Source of the DNA: Pontiella sp.
GTDB taxonomy: Bacteria; Verrucomicrobiota; Kiritimatiellia; Kiritimatiellales; Pontiellaceae
Assembly (NCBI GenBank): GCA_029935255.1
Contig: JAOZKS010000212.1
Coordinates: 1 to 5,042, forward strand
Direction: 5' to 3'
DNA length: 5,042 bases
Under the pieces are notes generated by a model, which was given only the letters and a program-made list of their open reading frames with translations, ran no database searches and was not told the DNA's origin. Below, one piece after another: positions 1 through 5,042 of this stretch (position 1 is its first letter; each line of letters begins with the position of its first letter). The translations under genes were made by a program, and so were the position numbers.

Positions 1-225
1 TCCCGCTTGGCCGAATGCGGATACCCTATTTTAGTGGGAGCATCGCGGAAACATTTTCTAGGCCAAATAACCAACCGAAAAGATCCAGAGGAACGGCGAG
101 CGGGTAGCCTGGGGGCGGTGGCATGGGCGGCGCTCCACGGCGCACATATTTTGAGGGTGCACGATGTAATCGATACTTGCGATGTTTGCACGCTTGTGGA
201 TACACTCCTCGGCGGTGACTGTTGA
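1..225 (+). CDS. folP: Dihydropteroate synthase, C-terminal part (5' end outside window)
   Basis: Dihydropteroate synthase joins 6-hydroxymethyl-dihydropterin pyrophosphate to p-aminobenzoate to give dihydropteroate, a cytosolic step of folate synthesis and the target of sulfonamides. Only the last 74 codons are visible; the frame is open to the left edge, so the gene is cut by the window rather than broken. Family landmarks seen: LVGASRKHFLG, containing the SRK segment of the late barrel strands; then an ERRAGSLGAVAWAALHGAHILRVHDV region in which GS-GA-A and the RVHDV motif (the Arg and His of the pterin/phosphate site) are conserved. The protein ends 24 residues after RVHDV, as expected for the last helix. 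Its TGA shares its final A with the ATG of cdaA (TGATG), which points to translational coupling. Identification is firm from these motifs; the N-terminal half cannot be judged. Confidence 0.9.
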   Translation, partial: SRLAECGYPILVGASRKHFLGQITNRKDPEERRAGSLGAVAWAALHGAHILRVHDVIDTCDVCTLVDTLLGGDC

Positions 226-1088
226 TGCAATTAAGTGATGCTTTTGAATTACCCGACGCGCTAGGATGGATAGAAATATTTGTGCTGGCCGCGATGTTCT
301 ATTACATCTTCCACCTGTTCAAAGGCACTCGGGGTGCGGCGGTGTTAACCGGCCTGATTATTGTCTATGGTGCCCTCTTTACCGTCACAACCCTAAGCCA
401 TCTCGACACCCTTAACTGGTTGCTATCCAAGCTAATGCTATATGTTTCGATCGCGTTTGTCGTGATCTTCCAGCCGGAAATCCGGCGGGTACTGGCAAAA
501 CTGGGCCGGCAGTCCATGTGGCGATCGAACGGAATTTCATCGCAAAAAAATCTGGTGGAACCGATCGTGCAAGCCGTTCAAATTCTATCGAAACGAAAAA
601 TCGGCGCGTTGATCGCCATTGAGCGCGAAATCGGAACGCGTGCACTACAGGATACGGGGACAAAAATAAATAGTTCGGTAAGCTCCGAGCTGCTGGCTAC
701 AATCTTTTTCCCCCACACCCCTCTGCACGATGGCGGGGTGATTATTTCCGGCGAGCGAATTTGTGCGGCGGGATGTCTGTTCCCCCTTTCACAGAAAATA
801 GAGTTGAGCAAAACCCTTGGAACACGGCATCGGGCGGCCATCGGCATTACCGAGGAAACCGATGCAATCGTGGTCGTTATTTCCGAGGAAACCGGTGCGA
901 TCTCGGTCGCCTATAACGGGCGGCTTCGGCGCGGTCTTGAGGAGGAGCGGCTCCGGCGCGTCCTATCCTCGATGCTTCGGCGAGAGCGAACCGGCCTGAC
1001 CCATTTCCGTGAAAAAATCGAAACCGGGGAAGCTCACTTGTCGGATACCGTGTTGATGCAATTTACCGGGGATCAAGATGAAGGATAG
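225..1088 (+). CDS. cdaA: Membrane-bound diadenylate cyclase CdaA (DacA/YbbP family)
   Basis: CdaA condenses two ATP into cyclic di-AMP, a second messenger that in studied bacteria controls potassium/osmolyte transport and wall homeostasis. The 287-aa protein has the family layout: three N-terminal membrane helices (about residues 13-32, 37-58 and 63-83), the FQPEIRR segment following helix 3, then the cytosolic DAC domain. Catalytic landmarks are PLHDGGVII (residues 166-174) and GTRHRAA (199-205), followed by SEETGAISVAYNG. The first motif reads DGG at 169-171 where the textbook form is DGA, a mild substitution. The ATG at 225 is chosen over an adjacent TTG at 222 because it overlaps the folP stop as TGATG; a weak GGCGGTGA lies just upstream. 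The 3' end overlaps cdaR by 11 nt. The length is close to the usual 270-290 aa. Activity is expected but inferred from motifs. Confidence 0.94.
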   Translation: MQLSDAFELPDALGWIEIFVLAAMFYYIFHLFKGTRGAAVLTGLIIVYGALFTVTTLSHLDTLNWLLSKLMLYVSIAFVVIFQPEIRRVLAKLGRQSMWRSNGISSQKNLVEPIVQAVQILSKRKIGALIAIEREIGTRALQDTGTKINSSVSSELLATIFFPHTPLHDGGVIISGERICAAGCLFPLSQKIELSKTLGTRHRAAIGITEETDAIVVVISEETGAISVAYNGRLRRGLEEERLRRVLSSMLRRERTGLTHFREKIETGEAHLSDTVLMQFTGDQDEG

Positions 1089-2022
1089 ATTTTCCATCTA
1101 TTGGAAAAATGTGCGGCGGGAGAAGTGGCTCCTTTTGCTTTGTCTGGCACTCGCCGTTCTCTCTTGGCAAGGCATTCGGAAAAATATTGGATTCGAAGTC
1201 TCGGTTTCGGATATATCGGTCGATGTGGATCTCCCGGAAGGCTGGGCCGTTTGGGAAAAATCCGTCCATCGGGCAAATATTGTTTTCCGTGGATCGCGCG
1301 AAGATATCCGTTATCTCAACAACGACCAGCTTCGGGTCGTGATCCCCATTGCAGAGCCGACACAAGGGAATGAAATCCATATCAAGCTTTCAGCCAAGTA
1401 CCTACGAAATCCAACAAGCGCAAAAGTAGTCCGTTTTAGCCCTTCCGAAATCATGGTTAAACTTGATCAGGAAAGCGAACGGATGCTTCCCGTTAAGGCC
1501 GCGCTTGCCGGATCGCTTCCCGAAGGACTTGAAGTCGACCGTATTGTCTGCTCGCCAGCCTCCGTTCGCGTTTCGGGAGCTCGAAAGGTTCTCGACGCGA
1601 TGGATAACATCCATACGGAACCGATTGAATTAAAGGATCGGCAAACCTCCTTCAAGGAAAGTATTCCCATTGCCCTCCCCCAAGAAGGCCGTATGCGTGT
1701 GGAACCGGATTGGGTTTCCGTAAATTTTTCGCTCGCCCAACGTAGTAGTACGCAGAATTTTGATGAAATTCCGGTTCGCGTATTATGTGTGCCCGGAGAA
1801 AATCGCAATATCTTGGTGCACCCACAAACCGTTACCATCACCATCAAAGGACAAATGCAACGGATTGAACAAATGCGAAAGGCCGATGTCTTTGCTTATG
1901 TAAGTTGCACCGATTTAACAGAAAACACGGGTTATGATCTTCCCGTTGTCGTAGATCTGCCCTCTGGTTTACACGTTGTAAAAACAGAACCTGCGGCAGT
2001 TCATGTCGATATAGGAAATTAG
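1078..2022 (+). CDS. cdaR: YbbR-domain protein, probable CdaA regulator CdaR
   Basis: CdaR-type proteins are anchored by one N-terminal helix, place their YbbR domains outside the cytoplasmic membrane, and bind and modulate CdaA. This 314-aa protein starts with a basic stretch (KNVRREK) and a single hydrophobic segment at about residues 17-33 (WLLLLCLALAVLSWQGI). Three diverged beta-rich YbbR-like repeats follow, at about 38-130, 136-218 and 228-312. Recurring features are 'LPEG' or 'LPSG' turns and the strand pattern S/HP-x-x-V-x-V-x-G, for example SPASVRVSGA at 159-168 and HPQTVTITIKG at 248-258. The start codon lies inside the cdaA 3' end, with GGGGA about 7 nt upstream, so translation is probably coupled to cdaA. 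The gene pair itself is the strongest support, because YbbR sequences are poorly conserved. In Firmicutes glmM usually follows; here it does not. Confidence 0.86.
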   Translation: MKDRFSIYWKNVRREKWLLLLCLALAVLSWQGIRKNIGFEVSVSDISVDVDLPEGWAVWEKSVHRANIVFRGSREDIRYLNNDQLRVVIPIAEPTQGNEIHIKLSAKYLRNPTSAKVVRFSPSEIMVKLDQESERMLPVKAALAGSLPEGLEVDRIVCSPASVRVSGARKVLDAMDNIHTEPIELKDRQTSFKESIPIALPQEGRMRVEPDWVSVNFSLAQRSSTQNFDEIPVRVLCVPGENRNILVHPQTVTITIKGQMQRIEQMRKADVFAYVSCTDLTENTGYDLPVVVDLPSGLHVVKTEPAAVHVDIGN

Positions 2023-2039
2023 ATAGGAATTCCAACCAC

Positions 2040-2705
2040 ATGAAAAATATATATACATACCTTATTTGCTGTGCACTTCCCCTATCCACAACCTTCGCGC
2101 AGGATGGGCCAGTCACGAATGCTCCTCTCGCCTCCAGCCTGAAGATTTCCGGAGACCGGACAAATAATGAGCGCATAGAATTCCTTACCGAAGTGGCTCA
2201 GGCTTATTTAGTCGAGAAAGACACAGAGGCCGCAATTAATGTCTATGAACGCATTCTCCAGATCGACCCGGCACATTTGCAATCAAGATATATTATTGCC
2301 CACCTATATATAAGCGCAAAACAGTACAGAAAAGCCGAAGTCCTGCTCAAAAAGCTTACCGGTGAATTCCCGGAAGATTTCAAACTCTGGAACAACTTGG
2401 CTTGGCTATATGCCACCGCCGAAGATCCTGAAATGCGCAATGGAGAAAAGGCCGTAAAATGTGCACAGGAAGCTCTTACGCTGGCCCCAAACGACCACCA
2501 TGTTTGGAGTACGCTATCCGAAGCCTACTACGTCTCCGGAAAGTACGAAAAATCCTACCGCGCCATCACCCATATGGCGAGTCTTGCAGCGCGTTACGGT
2601 ACGGATATAACGAAAGAATCCGTCGAAAGCTATAACGAGCAGATTCGAAAATGCAAACGTGCCATGGACACCGCCAAAATCATGAACGCTGACGCAGAAG
2701 AGTAG
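2040..2705 (+). CDS. Exported tetratricopeptide-repeat protein
   Basis: This is a 221-aa protein with a probable Sec signal peptide: MKN, a hydrophobic stretch at residues 4-16 and a cleavage-like TFA|QD after residue 20. After a Ser/Asn/Pro-containing linker come about four TPR units: roughly 44-77 (AxAYL...AAxxxYERILxIDP), 78-111 (AHLYxSxxxYxKAExLLxKL), 112-150 (LAWLYAT..., with a five-residue expansion typical of the 'LAWxxAT...A..G..AV..A..A' variant), and 151-184 (LSEAYYxxGKYEKS). A charged tail ends in DAEE. TPR arrays are protein-binding scaffolds; the partner is unknown and no catalytic motif is seen. The likely location is periplasm or envelope. The ATG at 2040 is supported by AGGAA at 2025-2029, about 10 nt upstream. 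The gap to cdaR is only 17 nt, so it is probably co-transcribed, but a functional link to c-di-AMP is only inferred. Confidence 0.82.
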   Translation: MKNIYTYLICCALPLSTTFAQDGPVTNAPLASSLKISGDRTNNERIEFLTEVAQAYLVEKDTEAAINVYERILQIDPAHLQSRYIIAHLYISAKQYRKAEVLLKKLTGEFPEDFKLWNNLAWLYATAEDPEMRNGEKAVKCAQEALTLAPNDHHVWSTLSEAYYVSGKYEKSYRAITHMASLAARYGTDITKESVESYNEQIRKCKRAMDTAKIMNADAEE

Positions 2706-2836
2706 GATACCCTCCCCTCTCAGAACCTTCTCTAGCACGCACTTATTACTTGCAACGCGTTGTTGACCGCCAACTTAAGTGGTGCAACTATCCCCCTTTC
2801 GGCAGTTTTATATTTATTATTTCAGGCTTGGTAACT
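2706..2836 (+). promoter_or_regulatory. Intergenic leader upstream of mnmG, weak promoter candidates
   Basis: This 131-nt gap is the only substantial spacer before mnmG and suggests a separate transcription start. Candidates are weak. TTGACC at 2763-2768 is 17 nt from AACTAT at 2786-2791, a poor -10 match. TATATT at 2809-2814 is a good -10 match in an AT-rich run but has no clear -35 partner. A 10-bp palindrome, CAACGCGTTG, lies at 2753-2762. No convincing terminator hairpin for the upstream genes was found. A TTG-initiated extension of mnmG would cover 2750-2836, but its 29 residues do not resemble a MnmG N-terminus. Confidence 0.3.
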
Positions 2837-4789
2837 ATGAATAGTTCTTTATATGGTGTCATTGTGGTCGGCGGAGGCCACGCTGGCTATGAAGCCGCCC
2901 TGGCCTCAGCCCGTCTGGGTGTCAGAACGCTTCTAATCACTCTAAATAAATCCCTTATCGGGCGGCTTCCATGCAACCCTTCTGTTGGAGGGATTGCTAA
3001 ATCACACATTGTATCCGAATTGGATGCATTGGGCGGCGAACTCGGCAGAAATGCCGACTATACCGGTATCCAATATAGGATGCTGAATACCCGAAAGGGC
3101 CCGGCCGTACAATCCAATAGATTACAGTGCGACAAAGACTTGTTTCCAGCTCGAATACAAGCCGTGCTATCCATGCAGGAAAACCTAGACCTATTGGATG
3201 ACATGGTAACCTCTATACGTACCGTTGAGGGAAGAGTTTCCGGCGTAACCTGCCGAAAAAACGGAGAGATAACTGCCAATTCAATCGTTATATGTACAGG
3301 AACATTTCTACGAGGTCGCGTACTTATAGGAACGAAGAGTATTAAAGAAGGGCGCATGGGCGAAGAGTCCGCAGAGGAACTTTCCGCTTCCTTCGATAAG
3401 CTCGGATTTGAGTTGGGAAGATTAAAAACAGGAACCCCTCCCCGGCTACATATAGATTCTCTTGATTATTCAAAAATGGAAGTTCAGCCAGGCGACGAGC
3501 CCCCGCCCTTCTTTTCCAGAACCGCGCGTAAAGAATGGAGAATGTTCCACGTGGAACAAAACGACCTAACATGCGAAGAGGCCAACCGAATGTTCCACGT
3601 GGAACAAAACGACCTAACATGCGAAGAGGCCAACCGAATGTTCCACGTAGAACACAAAGACCTCCATCCATGGCCCCCCGGAACCGACCAAATCCCCTGC
3701 TATCTCACACACACCAACTCAAAAACACACCAAATCATAGCGGACAACCTTAAAAAGAGCGCAATGTATGGCGGCATGATAGAGGGAACCGGGGTGCGCT
3801 ACTGCCCTTCCATTGAAGACAAGATCGTTAAGTTTTCCGGGCGAGACTCCCATCATGTATTTATCGAACCCGAGGGCCGAAACAGTATCCGGATCTACCC
3901 AAACGGAACCTCGAATAGCCTACCCGAGGATGTGCAGGAGGAGATGATTCATTCTATCCGAGGCCTGGAAAATGCCAAAATACTCCGCCCGGGGTACGCC
4001 ATAGAGTATGATTATTCAAACCCAACGCAACTTTTCCATACACTGGAAACAAAGCGCGTGGAGAACCTCTATTTTGCAGGGCAGCTTAATGGAACCACGG
4101 GCTATGAAGAGGCTGCCGGACAAGGATTCATTGCCGGGGCAAACGCCGCCCTAAAGACTCTAGGTCGCGATTCTCTGACATTAAGCCGCGATGAGGGCTA
4201 TATTGGTGTTTTAATCGACGATTTGGTCACAAAAGGAACCGATGAACCCTACAGAATGTTCACCTCACGTTCCGAGCACCGCCTCACATTACGGCAGGAC
4301 AATGTTTATTTTCGGTTATTAGAAAAAACAAAAATGCTCGGGATTGTGAATCGCGATGAAGTTGAGACTATTTCAACCCACTGGAATAAAATCGAGGCTG
4401 AAATATCGAGACTGGAAAAGACCTTCCATGAAGGATCTTCATTGGGACAAATTCTACGCCGGCCGGAATCTTCGTATGAAGATCTTCCACAAGAATCGAG
4501 CCAGCTTGATCCTGAAGTCATAAAACAGGTGGAAATTGAGGTTAAATACGCCGGCTATATAAAGCGAGAGAATGAACGCATTGAAGCTGCTAAAAAATAT
4601 GAAACCCAACTTATTCCTCCCAATTTCGACTATAGCCTAATGAATAGCCTTCGAACAGAAGCCCGGGAAAAACTAAACAAAATACAACCCGAGAATATAG
4701 GGCAAGCATCTCGCATCTCCGGAGTTAACCCATCCGACATTTCAATTCTAAGCATGTGGATAAAGCGCGCCGACATCACGAACAGATAA
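2837..4789 (+). CDS. mnmG: tRNA uridine-5-carboxymethylaminomethyl modification enzyme MnmG (GidA), with a repeat insertion
   Basis: MnmG works with MnmE to install the (carboxymethyl)aminomethyl group on wobble U34 of certain tRNAs, using FAD, NADH and a methylene-folate donor. The 650-aa protein is complete. Landmarks: GGGHAG FAD-binding motif at 12-17; LPCNPSVGGIAKSH with Cys46; GTFLRGR; GRLKTGTPPR; PCYLTHTN (Cys288); RYCPSIEDK with Cys323, equivalent to the second functional cysteine of E. coli MnmG; GQLNGTTGYEEAAGQG; EPYRMFTSRSEHRL; and a C-terminal domain with VEIEVKYAGYI and IGQASRISGVNPSDISIL. The ATG at 2837 is chosen because MnmG homology begins a few residues later; only a weak AGG precedes it. 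Residues 236-283 are an extra in-frame segment carrying repeated MFHVE- peptides (MFHVEQNDLTCEEANR twice, then a partial copy). From memory of the E. coli sequence, the two flanking motifs are about 47 residues further apart here. No frameshift is seen and all core motifs are intact, so the enzyme is probably active. Confidence 0.96.
   Translation: MNSSLYGVIVVGGGHAGYEAALASARLGVRTLLITLNKSLIGRLPCNPSVGGIAKSHIVSELDALGGELGRNADYTGIQYRMLNTRKGPAVQSNRLQCDKDLFPARIQAVLSMQENLDLLDDMVTSIRTVEGRVSGVTCRKNGEITANSIVICTGTFLRGRVLIGTKSIKEGRMGEESAEELSASFDKLGFELGRLKTGTPPRLHIDSLDYSKMEVQPGDEPPPFFSRTARKEWRMFHVEQNDLTCEEANRMFHVEQNDLTCEEANRMFHVEHKDLHPWPPGTDQIPCYLTHTNSKTHQIIADNLKKSAMYGGMIEGTGVRYCPSIEDKIVKFSGRDSHHVFIEPEGRNSIRIYPNGTSNSLPEDVQEEMIHSIRGLENAKILRPGYAIEYDYSNPTQLFHTLETKRVENLYFAGQLNGTTGYEEAAGQGFIAGANAALKTLGRDSLTLSRDEGYIGVLIDDLVTKGTDEPYRMFTSRSEHRLTLRQDNVYFRLLEKTKMLGIVNRDEVETISTHWNKIEAEISRLEKTFHEGSSLGQILRRPESSYEDLPQESSQLDPEVIKQVEIEVKYAGYIKRENERIEAAKKYETQLIPPNFDYSLMNSLRTEAREKLNKIQPENIGQASRISGVNPSDISILSMWIKRADITNR
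3543..3558. other. parS: parS-type ParB binding site 1 (perfect palindrome)
   Basis: TGTTCCACGTGGAACA is a perfect 16-bp palindrome and is identical to the well-known Pseudomonas-type chromosomal parS. It also fits the bacterial consensus with a central CACGTG (Bacillus form TGTTTCACGTGAAACA). ParB binds such sites, loads as a CTP-dependent sliding clamp, and works with ParA to segregate origins. Here it lies within mnmG and is read as (M)FHVEQ. Identity is seen directly; ParB binding is inferred, since no parB is in the window. Confidence 0.85.
3591..3606. other. parS: parS-type ParB binding site 2 (perfect palindrome)
   Basis: This is a second exact copy of TGTTCCACGTGGAACA, exactly 48 bp downstream of site 1, in the second tandem repeat unit. 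The even spacing, about 4.6 helical turns, comes from the repeat period. As with site 1, its function as a ParB loading site is inferred from exact sequence identity to known chromosomal parS. Confidence 0.85.
3639..3654. other. parS: parS-type site 3 (one mismatch)
   Basis: TGTTCCACGTAGAACA lies 48 bp after site 2 and differs from the perfect palindrome by one base (G to A at 3649). The change turns a GTG valine codon into GTA, so it is silent in the protein but breaks the central CACGTG symmetry. It may be a weaker or decaying ParB site. Confidence 0.6.
4755..4763 (-). promoter_or_regulatory. Perfect DnaA-box 9-mer in the mnmG 3' end
   Basis: The minus strand reads TTATCCACA, the consensus high-affinity DnaA box of E. 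coli. It lies 24 nt before the mnmG stop and overlaps the conserved W-I-K codons, so protein constraint could produce it by chance. It is a single box with no cluster around it. It is recorded because mnmG and parS are commonly near oriC. Confidence 0.3.
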
Positions 4790-4808
4790 AATATGGCTGT
4801 GCAGGTGA

Positions 4809-5042
4809 GTGTTGACGGAAATTTTGAGGCTCATCATATATGATGAGCCTGATTTATACGGAATTAACTTAATCAATGGTTTTATCACGCCCGATAGTTA
4901 CTCCTTGCGGTCATTGCCTCTCGATGGGGAGTGCCTCGCTTTGCATCCCTCGGTCGCTCAAGTTATGGAGATAGAGAAATTTCGCTCTTTTCTAGATTTT
5001 CGTGAAATAATTCCAGTTAAGTTGACTCCGTATCGCGTCTTT
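4809..5042 (+). CDS. Possible start of an unrecognised gene (runs off the window)
   Basis: A frame bounded by a TGA at 4806-4808 stays open for 78 codons to the window end, while the other two + frames and all three - frames are interrupted early. Candidate starts are GTG 4809 or TTG 4812 just after the purine-rich AGGTGAG, or a much later internal ATG. The translation looks protein-like (LINGFITPDSYSLRSLPLDG, then MEIEKFRSFLDF and IIPVKLTPYRVF), but I recognise no family. It is not rsmG, the gene that often follows mnmG. Doubts: no ATG start near the 5' end, a perfect palindrome lies in its first codons, and an open run of this length could arise by chance. A 16-codon ATG ORF at 4793-4843 overlaps it in another frame. 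Confidence 0.28.
   Translation, partial: MLTEILRLIIYDEPDLYGINLINGFITPDSYSLRSLPLDGECLALHPSVAQVMEIEKFRSFLDFREIIPVKLTPYRVF
4827..4850 (+). terminator. 24-bp perfect palindrome, possible mnmG terminator
   Basis: The two halves AGGCTCATCATA and TATGATGAGCCT are exact reverse complements, giving a stem of about 10 bp closed by a very short AT-rich loop. It starts 37 nt after the mnmG stop, where a terminator would be expected. The following tract (GATTTAT) is poor in consecutive T. On the opposite strand the hairpin is followed by CAAAATTT, again only a modest T/A tract. It could instead be an operator, or simply coding sequence if the open frame at 4809 is real. The hairpin is certain; its role is not. 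Confidence 0.45.

Larger units (their letters stand above)
3540..3663 (+). repeat. In-frame 48-bp tandem repeat inside mnmG (2 full copies plus a partial third)
   Basis: Unit 1 (3540-3587) and unit 2 (3588-3635) are identical over all 48 bases. A partial third unit (3636-3663) matches 25 of its 28 bases before the similarity fades. Because 48 is a multiple of three, each unit adds 16 codons (MFHVEQNDLTCEEANR) without disturbing the mnmG frame. Each unit begins with GAA followed directly by a parS-type palindrome. Exact identity of two units suggests recent duplication or homogenisation. There are no unique spacers between units, so this is not a CRISPR array. Confidence 0.97.

Noticed and set aside
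412..847. Minus-strand ORFs inside cdaA (412-663 and 578-847)
   Set aside because: They are shadows of a gene with clear catalytic motifs; no recognisable domains and no plausible context.
1063..1847. Minus- and plus-strand alternative-frame ORFs inside cdaR
   Set aside because: The + frame from 1078 has a start overlapping cdaA, a membrane anchor and YbbR repeats; the other frames show no protein family features.
2082..2090. DnaA-box-like CTATCCACA in the TPR gene, and a similar near match around 194-202 on the minus strand
   Set aside because: Each has one mismatch, is isolated and lies in coding sequence; chance explains them.
2750..2836. Longer mnmG start at TTG 2750
   Set aside because: The added 29 residues do not resemble MnmG, which normally starts a few residues before the GGGHAG motif; the ATG at 2837 fits the family.
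3540..3663. CRISPR array or mobile-element repeat
   Set aside because: The units abut without unique spacers, keep the mnmG reading frame, and each contains a known ParB site; no cas genes, terminal inverted repeats or transposase are present.
3342..3753. Overlapping ORFs in other frames with repeated VPRGT peptides (minus strand 3342-3671, plus strand 3535-3753)
   Set aside because: They are alternative-frame readings of the same parS repeat inside a well-supported mnmG; the repetition comes from the DNA, and neither shows independent family motifs.

Overview
The window looks like chromosomal housekeeping DNA from a Gram-negative-type bacterium of moderate GC content, with every supported gene on the + strand. 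The gene order folP-cdaA-cdaR, an envelope TPR protein and a complete mnmG suggest a member of the PVC/Verrucomicrobiota-Kiritimatiellota neighbourhood. That placement is an inference from gene order and protein style, not something the sequence proves.

Layout: (1) 1-225 is the 3' end of folP (dihydropteroate synthase). (2) 225-1088 is cdaA, a membrane diadenylate cyclase, whose ATG overlaps the folP stop. (3) 1078-2022 is cdaR, a YbbR-domain membrane-anchored partner of CdaA, overlapping cdaA by 11 nt. (4) 2040-2705 is a small exported TPR-repeat protein, 17 nt after cdaR. These four genes are packed like one operon. (5) 2706-2836 is a 131-nt gap with an AT-rich, weakly promoter-like leader. 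(6) 2837-4789 is mnmG (gidA), the FAD-dependent tRNA wobble-uridine modification subunit. (7) 4790-5042 holds a 24-bp perfect palindrome and one reading frame that stays open to the window end, possibly the start of an unrecognised gene.

The outstanding observation is inside mnmG. Between the FFS segment and the conserved PCYLTHTN motif lies an in-frame tandem repeat of 48 bp: two identical copies plus a partial third. Each unit carries the 16-bp palindrome TGTTCCACGTGGAACA, which is the classical chromosomal parS sequence bound by ParB. The first two are perfect; the third has one mismatch. A cluster of ParB-loading sites therefore appears to be built into the coding sequence of a conserved enzyme, where it is translated as repeated MFHVE- peptides. 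mnmG commonly sits next to oriC and parAB, and a perfect DnaA-box 9-mer lies near the mnmG 3' end, so this may be an origin-proximal centromere region.

Functionally, cdaA and cdaR form a c-di-AMP synthesis and control pair; folP belongs to folate synthesis and mnmG to tRNA modification. The second half of the window may additionally serve chromosome segregation through its DNA sequence rather than through its protein products.
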